Positions 1 to 9,190 are shown, counted from the stretch's first letter. The stretch is DNA of 64,000 nucleotides from Singulisphaera sp. (GCA_027451445.1 DAIDJG010000361.1:62001-126000); one strand, 5' to 3'. Translations and numbers: made by a program. The notes: a model not told the origin generated them from the letters alone.

Positions 1-1049
1 TCCAGCAACTCGTGCACCGTCTTCATCTTCTCCAGTTCGATCGCCTTGAGTTGTTCGATCTTCTTGGGATCCTGACCGTGGTGTGACAGGTCGTGGTGTC
101 CGAGCGAAACGCCAGGGATTGGCGGCACGAGGCTGGTGCCGAGCAACAGCAAGGTGATGAGCCGGGTGGAGTCGGTCTGAATCGCAAGGTGGATCAGGTC
201 GAACATGAGCCGGTTCTTGCCGATGAGGTCGGCCGGGTTCATGTTGTTCTGGGGTGGCTTGGCGTCGACCTTGGGCTTGGGTTTCTTCGACCATTGTTCG
301 GCAACGACCATGCGTTGTTCGAGCTCGCGGACGCTGGTGAAGTATTCGTCGACCTTCTCACGGTCGCGGGATCCAAGGGCGGGCTGGATCCGTTTGGCCT
401 GGTCCCGGACCATGTCGAGGATGCTCTGGCCGTCGCGCAGACGGCGGGCCTGGGCCTGCACTTCGTCAGGGCGGCCGTCGAGGAAGAGGCGGGCGAAAAT
501 GGCGGCGGGGTAGATGTCGGACGGGACGAGTGCGCCGCTGCGGGTCCACGACAGGCCGAAACCTTCATGCGAGAGCGACAGACTCGGGAAACGGGTCTGA
601 CCGCCGATGTGCTCCGCCGCGAACTGGTCGAGCGAAATGCTGTTGCAGAACCCGCCCCGAATCTCCGGGTGCGGGGCGGCGGTGAGGAAGCTGTAGAGCG
701 AGTCGTGCGTCGAGCCCACATCAGGATGCGACAACCCGGAGATAACGGTGAAATCGTTCCGCAGGTCCTTGATGATGTCGAGGTAGGGCGTGAGCGCGTA
801 ATCCTTGCCGGCTTCCACCGGAAAAAAGTGCGCGGGGTGCAGACCGAGCGGCGTGCAGATGCAGACCATCCGCCGGATTGGACCCGCATCCGCCGCGGCC
901 AATCCGCGCGGCTGAAACGCGTCGAGCAACGGCAAGGCCAGAGCGACCCCCGAGGCCCGCAGCATCTGCCGGCGCGTCACCCTCGGCACAACGGGTGTCG
1001 GGGCGGGGGCGTCCAGTTCCGGTACGCCGGAGTGGGTAGTCGGTGTCAT
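1..1049 (-). CDS. DUF1552 domain-containing protein (3' end outside window)
   Basis: About 349 codons are visible; the gene runs off the left edge, so the C-terminus is missing. The start is the ATG at 1049. A twin-arginine-like leader (TRRQMLRASGVALALPLL) is followed by the DUF1552 region, with VCICTPLGLHPAHFFP near residue 65, the segment VISGLSHPDVGSTHDS and, near the cut end, GVSLGHHDLSHHGQDPKKI. DUF1552 proteins are abundant in planctomycetes, are distantly related to DUF1501/sulfatase-fold secreted proteins and have no established function. The gene lies 29 bp downstream of the DUF1592-type cytochrome-like gene on the same strand, the usual pairing, so the two are probably co-transcribed. 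Export by the Tat route is inferred from the leader only. Confidence 0.9.
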   Translation of the reverse strand, partial: MTPTTHSGVPELDAPAPTPVVPRVTRRQMLRASGVALALPLLDAFQPRGLAAADAGPIRRMVCICTPLGLHPAHFFPVEAGKDYALTPYLDIIKDLRNDFTVISGLSHPDVGSTHDSLYSFLTAAPHPEIRGGFCNSISLDQFAAEHIGGQTRFPSLSLSHEGFGLSWTRSGALVPSDIYPAAIFARLFLDGRPDEVQAQARRLRDGQSILDMVRDQAKRIQPALGSRDREKVDEYFTSVRELEQRMVVAEQWSKKPKPKVDAKPPQNNMNPADLIGKNRLMFDLIHLAIQTDSTRLITLLLLGTSLVPPIPGVSLGHHDLSHHGQDPKKIEQLKAIELEKMKTVHELL

Positions 1050-1078
1050 GCGACGATCCAGTATGGGGATGAATCCCG

Positions 1079-3469
1079 CTATTTCGTGCGGAACAACTCA
1101 CTCGCAACGACTTCGTGAATCAGGGAGCGAAACCCATAATGCTTGGCGCGAATCCTGTCGACGATCGCGTCGATCTCGGGCTGATCGGCCGAATTCGCTG
1201 CGCCGCCGGTCGCGTAGGTTAGCAGCTTCGCGGTCAACGCACGCGCCACCTGGTCTTTATCGGCCAGGAGAAGCTGCTTGAACTCGTCGATGTCGCGGAA
1301 GGAGCGGCCATCCGGCAACACGTCGGCGGGGTCGATCTTTTGCCCTTGCAGGTAGGGCATCCGGCGCCCATCGACCTTCACTTCCTTGCCGTTCCCCGTC
1401 GATCGGTAGTAGTCGCGCCAGCCTCCGATCACATCGAAGCTCTCCAGCGCAAACCCCGGCGGGTCGATCAGGGCGTGGCAGCTTGAACACGAAGCGATCT
1501 GCCGGTGCTTCGCAAGCTGGGAACGGATCGTCGTCGCACCTCGGGTGTCAGGCTCCAGCGCCGCGATGTTTTCGGGCGGCCGCGGCGGGGGCGTGCCGAG
1601 CAGGCGATCCAGGATCCAGGACCCTCGGGTGACCGGAGAGGTCGTTGTGCCGTTCGCCGTTACCTTCAAGACGCTCGCCATCGTCAGCACACCGCCACGG
1701 TGACTGTCGGGCGGCAGGGGCACTTTGCGAAACTCCCAGCCGTACACATCCGGGATACCGTAATGTTTCGCCAACCGGCCGTTGAGCATCGAGAAGTCGG
1801 ACGCGATGACGTTCGTGAGGCTGAGGTCGTTCTTGAGCACCTCCGTGAAGAACAACTCCGTTTCACGCACCATCGAGGCGCGGAGCATGTCATCATATTC
1901 GGGATAGAGTTGGTGACTGGGATCCGTGAAATCGATGTCGCGGAGTCCGAGCCATTGGCCAACGAAGTTCTCGGTGAACGCCTTCGCTTTGGGGCTTTTC
2001 AGGAGGCGCTCGACCTGCTCGCGCAAGACCTCCGGTTGTCCGAGTTTGTGTTGCTCGGCCAGTGCGAACAGCTCGTCGTCGGGCATCGTGCTCCAGAGAA
2101 AGTACGACAAGCGGCTCGCCAGGGCAAAGTCGTCGAGCTTGCCCGGCGCTTCGCGTAGGAACAGGAAGTCCGGCGAGACCATGATTGCCGCGAGACCCAC
2201 GCGGACGGCCTGCTCGAACGAGCGCGACTCGGCCAGCTTCGACTCGACGAGCGCGAGGTACGGCGACACGTCGTCGTCCGTCACCTCCCGGCGAAACGCG
2301 CGGCGAGCAAAAGCGCGCAGGATGCGCTCGGCGTCAGCCTTCGGGGCCTTCGAGACGACTTCGACGCGCTGGGGATGGTTGTACGTCGGCGCCTTGTCCT
2401 GCGGCAGGTCCCCGAAGATCCGCCGATGACTTTCGGGTGGCCAGACGGGATTGAGCGGCCCTTCCACGTCGACCCACTGGATCGCGACCCCGGACCCGTC
2501 GTACTTGTCCGCACCGATCTTGTGAACGACGCCCGACGATGGCAGGCCATAAGGCAGGATCCGTAGCGAATTCCTCGGCTCCAGCTTGTCGACAAATTCG
2601 ACGATCTTGGGCTCGCCGGGAGGCGCATCGAAATAGCCGACCAGGTGCGGCTTGCCCGTCATCAGCATCAGACCGGCATCGACCCGGTAAGTTACCGGCT
2701 TGCCGTCGCTCTGGAAGGCCGAGGCGGAGATGCGAAACCGATAGTCGCCCCGATCCGACGGCCACATCGGCAGGATGACCGCCTGCCAGTGTGACGAGGT
2801 GAAGAGCACGACGGTATCGTCGTCAAGCTTTCGAAATACGTTCTCGGATTTTGACTTGTAATTGTGGGTTTCGGTGATGCTGTAACGCTTTTTAGTCTCT
2901 GGCGGCTTCGGTCCGTTGGCAATGGCGATATCGAGGGCGACATCAGCCGCCTCGAGGTACTTGTCCATCAAGAACGACGAAACGTGGTGCGCTTCCCCCA
3001 CATTGTCGAACCCGCCAAACGCGCTGTCCGGCGGCAGCAGGTCTCTGAGCTCCACGGCCACCCCGAGCAGGTCGCGCACGGTGTTCTCGTACTCGATCCG
3101 GTTCAAGCGGCGCAGAACCACCCGTCCCTTGGTCTGGCGCTCGACGGCCTCGGCGGCGCGGACCTTACTGCTGATCCAGTCGGCGACCGCATGAATGTCT
3201 GGTTCGGGCGGGCGGGGTTTCTCCTTGGGTGGCATCTGGCCCGACCTAAGCCGTTTCAGCACGGCTCGCCAGGGCTTCCGGCCGGCCTCGTCGGCGAACT
3301 CCGGCTTGAGCTGGTCGAGCCGCATTTCGCCTTCGGGTTCCTCGCCGCTGTGGCATTCGAGGCAGTGGTGCTTGAAGAAGGCCTGAACCGTATCGTCCGC
3401 GCGAACCGATGCTCCAAGCGCGATTGCGACAGCGAGACCAGTCATCAGCCGCTTCATGGGGTTATCCAT
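1079..3469 (-). CDS. PSCyt1/DUF1587/DUF1592/DUF1588/DUF1585 domain protein, secreted, heme-binding
   Basis: This is a 796-residue planctomycete-type cytochrome-like protein. From the ATG at 3469 (or the one at 3457, MKRLMTGL) a signal peptide ends near ASVRA. A PSCyt1-like segment follows with a CLECH heme motif near residue 35. Then come regions typical of DUF1587 (RLNRIEYENTVRDLLGV), DUF1595/DUF1592 (ARRAFRREVTDDDV and FLWSTMPDDELF), DUF1588 (SCSSCHALIDPPGFALE, a second CxxCH) and DUF1585 at the C-terminus. The reading frame stays open upstream to 3700, but that part crosses a palindromic repeat and looks non-coding, so I start at 3469. It probably forms an operon with the DUF1552 gene downstream. 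The substrate is unknown; secretion and redox function are inferred from the motifs. Confidence 0.92.
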   Translation of the reverse strand: MDNPMKRLMTGLAVAIALGASVRADDTVQAFFKHHCLECHSGEEPEGEMRLDQLKPEFADEAGRKPWRAVLKRLRSGQMPPKEKPRPPEPDIHAVADWISSKVRAAEAVERQTKGRVVLRRLNRIEYENTVRDLLGVAVELRDLLPPDSAFGGFDNVGEAHHVSSFLMDKYLEAADVALDIAIANGPKPPETKKRYSITETHNYKSKSENVFRKLDDDTVVLFTSSHWQAVILPMWPSDRGDYRFRISASAFQSDGKPVTYRVDAGLMLMTGKPHLVGYFDAPPGEPKIVEFVDKLEPRNSLRILPYGLPSSGVVHKIGADKYDGSGVAIQWVDVEGPLNPVWPPESHRRIFGDLPQDKAPTYNHPQRVEVVSKAPKADAERILRAFARRAFRREVTDDDVSPYLALVESKLAESRSFEQAVRVGLAAIMVSPDFLFLREAPGKLDDFALASRLSYFLWSTMPDDELFALAEQHKLGQPEVLREQVERLLKSPKAKAFTENFVGQWLGLRDIDFTDPSHQLYPEYDDMLRASMVRETELFFTEVLKNDLSLTNVIASDFSMLNGRLAKHYGIPDVYGWEFRKVPLPPDSHRGGVLTMASVLKVTANGTTTSPVTRGSWILDRLLGTPPPRPPENIAALEPDTRGATTIRSQLAKHRQIASCSSCHALIDPPGFALESFDVIGGWRDYYRSTGNGKEVKVDGRRMPYLQGQKIDPADVLPDGRSFRDIDEFKQLLLADKDQVARALTAKLLTYATGGAANSADQPEIDAIVDRIRAKHYGFRSLIHEVVASELFRTK

Positions 3470-3490
3470 CGTCAACGGAGACCGAAGGCT

Positions 3491-3566
3491 TTGGAGTGCG
3501 GGGGCTTGCTCCCGCTTTCGAACCGCGACAGCCGTGCGAAAGCGGGAGCAAGCCTCCGCACTCCAA
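3491..3566. repeat. Palindromic dispersed repeat (30-bp arms)
   Basis: The arms at 3491-3520 and 3537-3566 are inverted repeats of 30 bp with one mismatch, separated by a 16-bp loop. The arms read TTGGAGTGCGG and then GGCTTGCTCCCGCTTTCG. The element sits between the divergently transcribed DUF1592-type gene and an ADP-ribosylglycohydrolase gene. It resembles the REP/MITE-like elements scattered through planctomycete genomes. No transposase is nearby. Confidence 0.85.
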
Positions 3567-3692
3567 GGAGCCCTGTCGGGCTCGAAGCCAGCGATCGATA
3601 TCCCGTATAGCTTGTCAAAGCCGACAAGACCCGTCGAGAGCAGACCGCCCCTCAGTCGCGAATCGCCCTGGGATCGGATAGCATCCGACATC

Positions 3693-4841
3693 ATGACCAC
3701 CCCTCACGACCACAACACGCGGCTCCAGCGTGCCGTTCTCTCTCTGGAAGGCCTCGCCCTCGGCGATGCCTTCGGCGGTCGGTTCACTTACCGAGATACC
3801 GCCGGACGCCACCTACCGCCGCCGATCTGGTACTTTTCGGACGACACGGTGATGGCGCTGGGGGTTGTGGCCATTCTGAGTCGCCACACACGGATCGAAA
3901 CCGAACCGCTCGCGCGACTCTTCGCCGCGAATTTCCAGGCCGATCCGTATCGAGGGTACGGCCAATCGGTTCGCCGCGTGCTCGACCGGATCGCGGAGGG
4001 CGTCCCGTGGTCCGTTGCCGCACGCGAGTCCTTCGGTGGCACTGGGTCGATGGGCAACGGAGGCGCGATGCGCGTCGCTCCGCTCGGCGCCTACTATGCC
4101 GACGACCTCAGCACATTAGTCGAACAGGCACGAGCTTCGGCCGAGGTGACGCACGCCCATCCCGAAGGGCAAGCCGGCGCGATCGCCACGGCGCTCGCGG
4201 CAGCGTGGGCCTGGAACCACCGCAGTGAAACATCGCCGCAATTCGGACGGGTCACAACACAGGCGGTAGTGCCTCCCGAACCCCTCACCCCGCCGCTGCG
4301 CGGCGACCCTCTCCCGCAAGGGGAGAGGGATGTTTTCCCGTCAGAGAGCGGCGAAAACAAAAGTCACACCTCTCCCCTTGTGGGAGAGGTCGGCCCTCTA
4401 CGAGGGCCGGGTGAGGGGTGCGGGCGCGACCTTTCGCGGACGGGTGGTGTCGATACCAGTACGCGTTCTGGCCAGGACCTGCTCGCCTTCGTCGTGGAGC
4501 ACACGCCCCTGAGCGAGACCCGAACGGGCATCGAAAAGGCGCTCGCGCTGGGGCCAGACCGTTCCATCGTGGAGGCGACCACAACGCTTGGCAACGGCAG
4601 CCGGATCACCGCGCCGGACACGGTCCCCTTCGCGCTTTGGTGCGCAGCGCGGCATATCGACGACTACTCTGAGGCCCTCTGGTCAACGGTGGAAGCGGGG
4701 GGCGACAACGACACCAACTGCGCGATCGTCGGCGGGATCGTCATTCTGGCGAACGGCCGCGAATCGATCCCCACCGAATGGTTCGAGGCCGCCGAAATGC
4801 TCCCGATCGGATCACCAGCGGGAAATCCGGACCGGCCTTGA
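3693..4841 (+). CDS. ADP-ribosylglycohydrolase family protein with in-frame repeat insertion
   Basis: This 382-residue protein belongs to the ADP-ribosylglycohydrolase (DraG/ARH-like) family, whose members remove ADP-ribose from proteins or small molecules using a binuclear Mg site. Family motifs are in order: LEGLALGDAFGGRF at the start, YFSDDTVMALGV (metal-binding DDT), GSMGNGGAMRVAPLG, EVTHAHPEGQAGA and, near the C-terminus, AGGDNDTNCAIVGGIV (second metal-binding set). The ATG at 3693 is chosen because the core fold begins right after it; the open frame upstream runs through the palindromic repeat. Residues about 197-242 are unlike the family and are encoded by a 138-bp palindromic element (4282-4419) that keeps the frame. 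All visible metal ligands remain, so the enzyme may still work. A paralogue without the insertion lies at 13233-14009. Confidence 0.9.
   Translation: MTTPHDHNTRLQRAVLSLEGLALGDAFGGRFTYRDTAGRHLPPPIWYFSDDTVMALGVVAILSRHTRIETEPLARLFAANFQADPYRGYGQSVRRVLDRIAEGVPWSVAARESFGGTGSMGNGGAMRVAPLGAYYADDLSTLVEQARASAEVTHAHPEGQAGAIATALAAAWAWNHRSETSPQFGRVTTQAVVPPEPLTPPLRGDPLPQGERDVFPSESGENKSHTSPLVGEVGPLRGPGEGCGRDLSRTGGVDTSTRSGQDLLAFVVEHTPLSETRTGIEKALALGPDRSIVEATTTLGNGSRITAPDTVPFALWCAARHIDDYSEALWSTVEAGGDNDTNCAIVGGIVILANGRESIPTEWFEAAEMLPIGSPAGNPDRP
4282..4419. repeat. 138-bp palindromic repeat inserted in frame in a coding sequence
   Basis: The left arm (4282-4329) starts CCCCTCACCC and ends CAAGGGGAGAGG. The right arm (4370-4419) starts CCTCTCCCCTTG and ends GGGTGAGGGG. 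Outer and inner parts of the arms pair well and the middle has diverged. The length is exactly 46 codons and the frame stays open, so the ADP-ribosylglycohydrolase gene reads through it. The pattern matches the common REP-like elements of GC-rich bacteria. Confidence 0.85.
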
Positions 4842-4868
4842 GATCGGCGACGACTTTGTTGTTATAGT
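4838..4868 (+). promoter_or_regulatory. Possible promoter for the sulfatase genes (extended -10)
   Basis: TTGAGA at 4838-4843 overlaps the stop codon of the preceding gene. TATAGT at 4863-4868 is preceded directly by TGT, which gives an extended -10 element. The 19-bp spacer is longer than ideal. The sulfatase ATG follows about 60 bp downstream. Planctomycete promoter rules are poorly known, so this is a motif match only. Confidence 0.35.
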
Positions 4869-4928
4869 CTCCAGATCCCCGGGGATCCCACAAACGGCCT
4901 CGCCCCATCCAGGTTGGAGCTCACTTGT

Positions 4929-6284
4929 ATGAACGCTCTTGCCGTCGTGCTGGCTCTCGGAATCGCGACGACCACCGCCGACCGGCCGAACGTGCTGTTC
5001 ATCGCGGTGGACGACCTGAACCACTGGGTCGGCTACCTCGGCCGCAATCCCCAGACGATCACGCCGAACATCGATAAGCTCGCCGCTCGGGGTGTTCGCT
5101 TCACGAGGAGCTACTGCGCAGCCCCCGTGTGCAATCCCTCGCGTGCTGCACTTCTATCAGGATTGCGTCCCGCGACGACGGGCGTCTACGACAACAACAA
5201 CGACTGGCGCCCGGCCATTTCCCCCGAAATCACACTGCCCACCACCTTCCGGAAGGCCGGCTACTTCGTCTGCGGCGCCGGGAAGATTTACCACGAAGCG
5301 TATAGCCGCCCCTCGGAATGGGACGACTACCTGAAAGGCGTGGGTAAGGATCCCCAGCCGACTGGCGACACCGGGGTCGGCGGGATCAAGTTTGCTCCCC
5401 TGGACTGCCGCGACGAGGATCTTCGCGAGTGGAAGATCGCCCAGTACGGCATCGATCAGCTCGGCCGCAAACACGACAAGCCGTTCTTCCTCGCCGTCGG
5501 CATGCACAAGCCGCACATGCCCTGGAACGTCCCGCGCAAGTATTACGACATGCACCCGCTCGATTCGATCCAGCTCCCGCCGCACCGCGACGATGATCTC
5601 GAGGACGTCCCCCCCGCGGGCGTTCAGATGGCGGGGCCGAAAGGCGATCACAGGCAGATTCTCGAGTCGGGACGGTGGAAGGAAGCCGTCCAGGGTTACC
5701 TCGCGGCCATCTCGTACTGCGACGCGATGCTCGGCCGCCTGATGGATGCCTTCGACCGCTCGGCGTACCGTGATAACACCGTCGTCGTCTTCTGGGGCGA
5801 CCATGGCTGGCACCTGGGCGAGAAGCAGCACTGGCGAAAGTTCGCGCTTTGGGAAGAGGCCACGCGCGCACCTTTGATCTGGATCGTCCCCGGCGTCACC
5901 CGGCCCAATACCGTGTGCGACCGGACGGTCGATTTTATGTCGATTTATCCCACGTTGACCGACGTCTGCGGCCTTCCCACGCCCTCGCATGTTGAGGGCC
6001 AGAGCATTCGCAAGCTGCTCCAGGACCCGGCTTCGCCTTGGGAGCAGCCCGCCTTGACGACGTACCGCTTCAAGAACCACGCGGTCCGCTCGGAAGGCTG
6101 GCGCTATATCCGTTACGCCAACGGCGATGAGGAACTGTACGACGAGCGTGCCGACCCCTACGAATGGACCAACCTGGCGGACGACGCCAAGCACTTGGCA
6201 ATCAAAGCCGAGCTGGCGAAGTCGCTGCCGACCAAGGACCACGCCGCGGTGAATGTCGTGGCGGCAAAGAAGAAAGCGAACTGA
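4929..6284 (+). CDS. Sulfatase, iduronate-2-sulfatase-like, secreted
   Basis: This 451-residue protein is an alkaline-phosphatase-superfamily sulfatase. A short signal peptide (MNALAVVLALGIATTTA) is followed by RPNVLFIAVDDLNHWVGYLG, which carries the Asp pair for the metal site. The formylglycine motif CNPSR has its Cys at residue 68. The later segments VGMHKPHMPWNVPRKYY and FWGDHGWHLGEKQHW (metal-binding D-H and catalytic Lys) place it with iduronate-2-sulfatase-like enzymes. The ATG at 4929 has GGTTGGAG upstream; an ATG at 4914 is less likely. The enzyme should hydrolyse sulfate esters outside the cytoplasm, but the substrate cannot be read from sequence. Activity needs conversion of Cys68 to formylglycine by a maturase that I do not see in this window. 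The next sulfatase gene follows immediately. Confidence 0.93.
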   Translation: MNALAVVLALGIATTTADRPNVLFIAVDDLNHWVGYLGRNPQTITPNIDKLAARGVRFTRSYCAAPVCNPSRAALLSGLRPATTGVYDNNNDWRPAISPEITLPTTFRKAGYFVCGAGKIYHEAYSRPSEWDDYLKGVGKDPQPTGDTGVGGIKFAPLDCRDEDLREWKIAQYGIDQLGRKHDKPFFLAVGMHKPHMPWNVPRKYYDMHPLDSIQLPPHRDDDLEDVPPAGVQMAGPKGDHRQILESGRWKEAVQGYLAAISYCDAMLGRLMDAFDRSAYRDNTVVVFWGDHGWHLGEKQHWRKFALWEEATRAPLIWIVPGVTRPNTVCDRTVDFMSIYPTLTDVCGLPTPSHVEGQSIRKLLQDPASPWEQPALTTYRFKNHAVRSEGWRYIRYANGDEELYDERADPYEWTNLADDAKHLAIKAELAKSLPTKDHAAVNVVAAKKKAN

Positions 6285-6316
6285 TGAATCACAACCCGCA
6301 CGGGAGGCTCATACAT

Positions 6317-9190
6317 ATGCGTTGGCTGCTGACTGGGGTCGTTTCGCTCTTCGCCTCGATGGGATCTGTACAGGCGGCGGATCGACCGAACATCCTCTGG
6401 CTGGTGGCCGAAGACTTCGGGCCCGAGCTCGGCTGCTACGGTACCACGCAGGTCTGGACCCCGAATCTCGACCGCCTCGCCACGCAAGGGGTTCGCTACA
6501 CCCGCGCCTACACGACTGCGCCAGTGTGCTCGGCCAGCCGATCGGCGTTCATGACCGGGATGTACCAAACCACCATCGGCGCGCACAATCACCGCTCGCA
6601 CCGCGATGACGGCTACCAGCTCCCCTCGGGCGTTCGCCTCATCCCGGAGCGGATGCACGACGCGGGTTACTTCACCGCCAACGTCCGCGCCTTCCCTCGC
6701 TCGTTCGGCTTCTCGGGGACCGGCAAGACCGACTGGAACTTCGCCCATAACCCCAAGCCATTCGACTCCGACCGCTGGTCCGACCTCAAGCAGCGTCAGC
6801 CATTCTTCGCCCAGGTGAACTTTGTCGAGACGCACCGCAAGTTCCAGGCGCCCAAGCGAGCCGACCCCGAAAAGGTGGCGATCGCGCCCTACTATCCTGA
6901 CCATCCCGTCACGCGCCGGGACATGGCGGAGTACCTTGACGCCGCGAGCGAGCTCGACCGCAAGATCGGCCTCATCCTGAACCAGCTCGAAACGGACGGA
7001 TTGGCCGACTCGACGATCGTCGTCTTCACCAGCGACCATGGCCAGGCCCATGTCCGAGGCAAGCAGTTTTGCTATGAGGAAGGGCTCCACGTCCCGCTCA
7101 TCATCCGCTGGCCGAAGAAATTCCCGGCCCCGAAGGACTTTCATTCCGGCACGGTCGAGAACCGGATGGTCGAGGCGATCGATCTTGCCCCGACGTTTCT
7201 CGCCATCGCCGGCGTGCCCAAACCCGAGGGCATGGAGGGTCGCGTCTTCCTCGGCGACCGGGCCGAGGCACCTCGCGAATATGTCTTCGGCGCCCGCGAC
7301 CGTTGCGACGAGACGGTGTTTCGGCTCCGCACAGTCCGCGACGACCATTACCGCTACATCCGCAACTTCACCCCCGAACGGCCTTTCCTCCAGCCGAACC
7401 AGTACAAGGAGAAAAGCTACCCGGTCTGGAACCTGCTCAAGGAGCTCGACGCCCAGGGGAAGCTCACCCCTGTCCAAAAGGTCCTCACCGCGCCAACGAT
7501 GCCTCCGGAGGAGCTGTACGATCTCGATGAGGATCCCCACGAGATTCATAACCTCGTCGCGTCCGACCGGCCCAAAGACCGCGCCGCTCTGGAGCGGCTG
7601 CGCAAGGTGCTGGAGCGCTGGCTCGTCGAGACCGACGACAAGGGCAAGACCCTGGAACCGGTGGCGCTCGCAGCGGCCAAGGGGGTGACGAAGCCAAGCA
7701 CGCCGCCGAACACGGGCTACTCGCCGGCCCCGCTGCGCCCAAACATTATCGTCATCCTCGCGGATGACATCGGCTATGGCGACCTCGGTTGTTACGGCGC
7801 CACGAAGGTGAAGACGCCGAACCTCGATCGACTGGCGCGTGGTGGAATGCGATTCACGGACGCGCATTCCCCCTCCGCCGTTTGCACGCCGACCCGCTAC
7901 GCTCTCTTAACAGGGCAGTACGCCTGGCGGCATCAGCCGGGCTCGCAGATCCTGAGCGGCATTGCTCCGCTGTCGATTCCCAACGGCCGTTTGACCTTGC
8001 CACTGCTCCTTAAGCGAAATGGCTACGCGACTGGCGTCGTGGGCAAGTGGCACCTCGGGCTGGGGACCGCGCCGACGGACTATAACGGCGAGATCACGCC
8101 CGGTCCGCGCGAGGTCGGTTTCGGATACTCCTTTATCATCCCGGCCACGGGCGACCGCGTCCCCTGTGTGTACGTGGAGAATCAGCACGTCGTCGGCTAC
8201 GACCCATCCGACCCGATCCGCGTGAGCTACGGCCAGCCCGTGGGCGACGAACCCACCGGGGCCAAGAACCCCGAGTTGCTGAAGGTCAAGCCGAGCCACG
8301 GCCACGACAACACGATCATCAATGGCATCAGCCGGATCGGCTTTATGACCGGCGGCCACAAGGCGCGCTGGAAGGATGAGGATATGGCCGACACGATCAC
8401 CCGCAAGGCCGTCGAGTTCATCGCCGCGCACGCGAAGGAACGTTTCTTTCTCGACTTCAACACGCACGACGTCCACGTCCCCAGGGTCCCGCACCCTCGC
8501 TTCCAGGGGACCAGCCAGTGCGGCACCCGCGGCGACGTGATCCAGGAGCTCGACTGGAGCGTGGGCGAGATCCTGGCTGCGCTTGACAAGCACGGCCTTA
8601 CGAACGACACGCTCGTCGTCTTCACCAGTGACAACGGGGGCGTCATGGACGATGGATACCAGGACGGGTCCGGCAACGACTCCAGCGGACACCGTTGTAA
8701 CGGTGCCCTCCGAGGCTTCAAGGGCGGACTCTATGAAGGGGGCTCACGTGTGCCATTCATTGCCCGCTGGCCCGGCAAGGTCCCGGCCGATTCGACTTCG
8801 AAACAGCTCATCTGCCACACGGACCTGATCGCCACCGCCGCCACGCTCGTCGGCAAGGATCTACCCGCCGGAGCCGGGCCGGACAGCTTCGACCAATTGC
8901 CGGCGCTGCTGGCGGAGACTCCGGTGTCGCCGTGCCGTGAGACGCTCGTCATGCATAGTGGAGGGGGGAGGCTAGCCGTTCGTAAAGGGCCGTGGAAGCT
9001 CATTCCGGGACCGAACTCCGGCGCGAATCCCGGCAAGGGAGCACCCCGTGAGCCGGAACTTTATAACCTGGCCGATGACCTGGGCGAGACGAAGAATCTC
9101 GCGCGGGAAGAGACGGGGAAGGTGAAGGAGCTCGCGGAGCTCTTGGGACAACTTCGGACCCAGGGCGATAGCCGGACGGTGCAAGAGTAA
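6317..9190 (+). CDS. Tandem (two-domain) sulfatase, secreted
   Basis: A single 957-residue frame contains two complete sulfatase domains. Domain 1 (about residues 20-450) begins RPNILWLVAEDFGPELGCYG and has the formylglycine motif CSASR at Cys71. Domain 2 (about 474-957) begins RPNIIVILADDIGYGDLG and has CTPTR at Cys523, with GVVGKWHLGLG and VVFTSDNGG after it. A short linker rich in Pro and Thr joins them. The chosen ATG at 6317 has GGGAGG 9 bp upstream and starts a good signal peptide ending VQAA. An alternative ATG at 6284 overlaps the preceding stop. Domain 1 looks like SGSH/N-sulfoglucosamine-type enzymes and domain 2 like arylsulfatase A-type enzymes; both assignments are tentative. Gene order suggests co-transcription with the upstream sulfatase and joint use on a sulfated polymer. 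Confidence 0.9.
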   Translation: MRWLLTGVVSLFASMGSVQAADRPNILWLVAEDFGPELGCYGTTQVWTPNLDRLATQGVRYTRAYTTAPVCSASRSAFMTGMYQTTIGAHNHRSHRDDGYQLPSGVRLIPERMHDAGYFTANVRAFPRSFGFSGTGKTDWNFAHNPKPFDSDRWSDLKQRQPFFAQVNFVETHRKFQAPKRADPEKVAIAPYYPDHPVTRRDMAEYLDAASELDRKIGLILNQLETDGLADSTIVVFTSDHGQAHVRGKQFCYEEGLHVPLIIRWPKKFPAPKDFHSGTVENRMVEAIDLAPTFLAIAGVPKPEGMEGRVFLGDRAEAPREYVFGARDRCDETVFRLRTVRDDHYRYIRNFTPERPFLQPNQYKEKSYPVWNLLKELDAQGKLTPVQKVLTAPTMPPEELYDLDEDPHEIHNLVASDRPKDRAALERLRKVLERWLVETDDKGKTLEPVALAAAKGVTKPSTPPNTGYSPAPLRPNIIVILADDIGYGDLGCYGATKVKTPNLDRLARGGMRFTDAHSPSAVCTPTRYALLTGQYAWRHQPGSQILSGIAPLSIPNGRLTLPLLLKRNGYATGVVGKWHLGLGTAPTDYNGEITPGPREVGFGYSFIIPATGDRVPCVYVENQHVVGYDPSDPIRVSYGQPVGDEPTGAKNPELLKVKPSHGHDNTIINGISRIGFMTGGHKARWKDEDMADTITRKAVEFIAAHAKERFFLDFNTHDVHVPRVPHPRFQGTSQCGTRGDVIQELDWSVGEILAALDKHGLTNDTLVVFTSDNGGVMDDGYQDGSGNDSSGHRCNGALRGFKGGLYEGGSRVPFIARWPGKVPADSTSKQLICHTDLIATAATLVGKDLPAGAGPDSFDQLPALLAETPVSPCRETLVMHSGGGRLAVRKGPWKLIPGPNSGANPGKGAPREPELYNLADDLGETKNLAREETGKVKELAELLGQLRTQGDSRTVQE

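Noticed and set aside
93-1118. A 341-codon plus-strand open frame at the left edge
   Set aside because: The minus strand encodes a clear DUF1552 protein with a Tat-like leader over the same bases.
6158-7867. A 569-codon open frame on the minus strand
   Set aside because: It is the antisense shadow of the tandem sulfatase gene, caused by GC-rich codon use; it shows no family motif.
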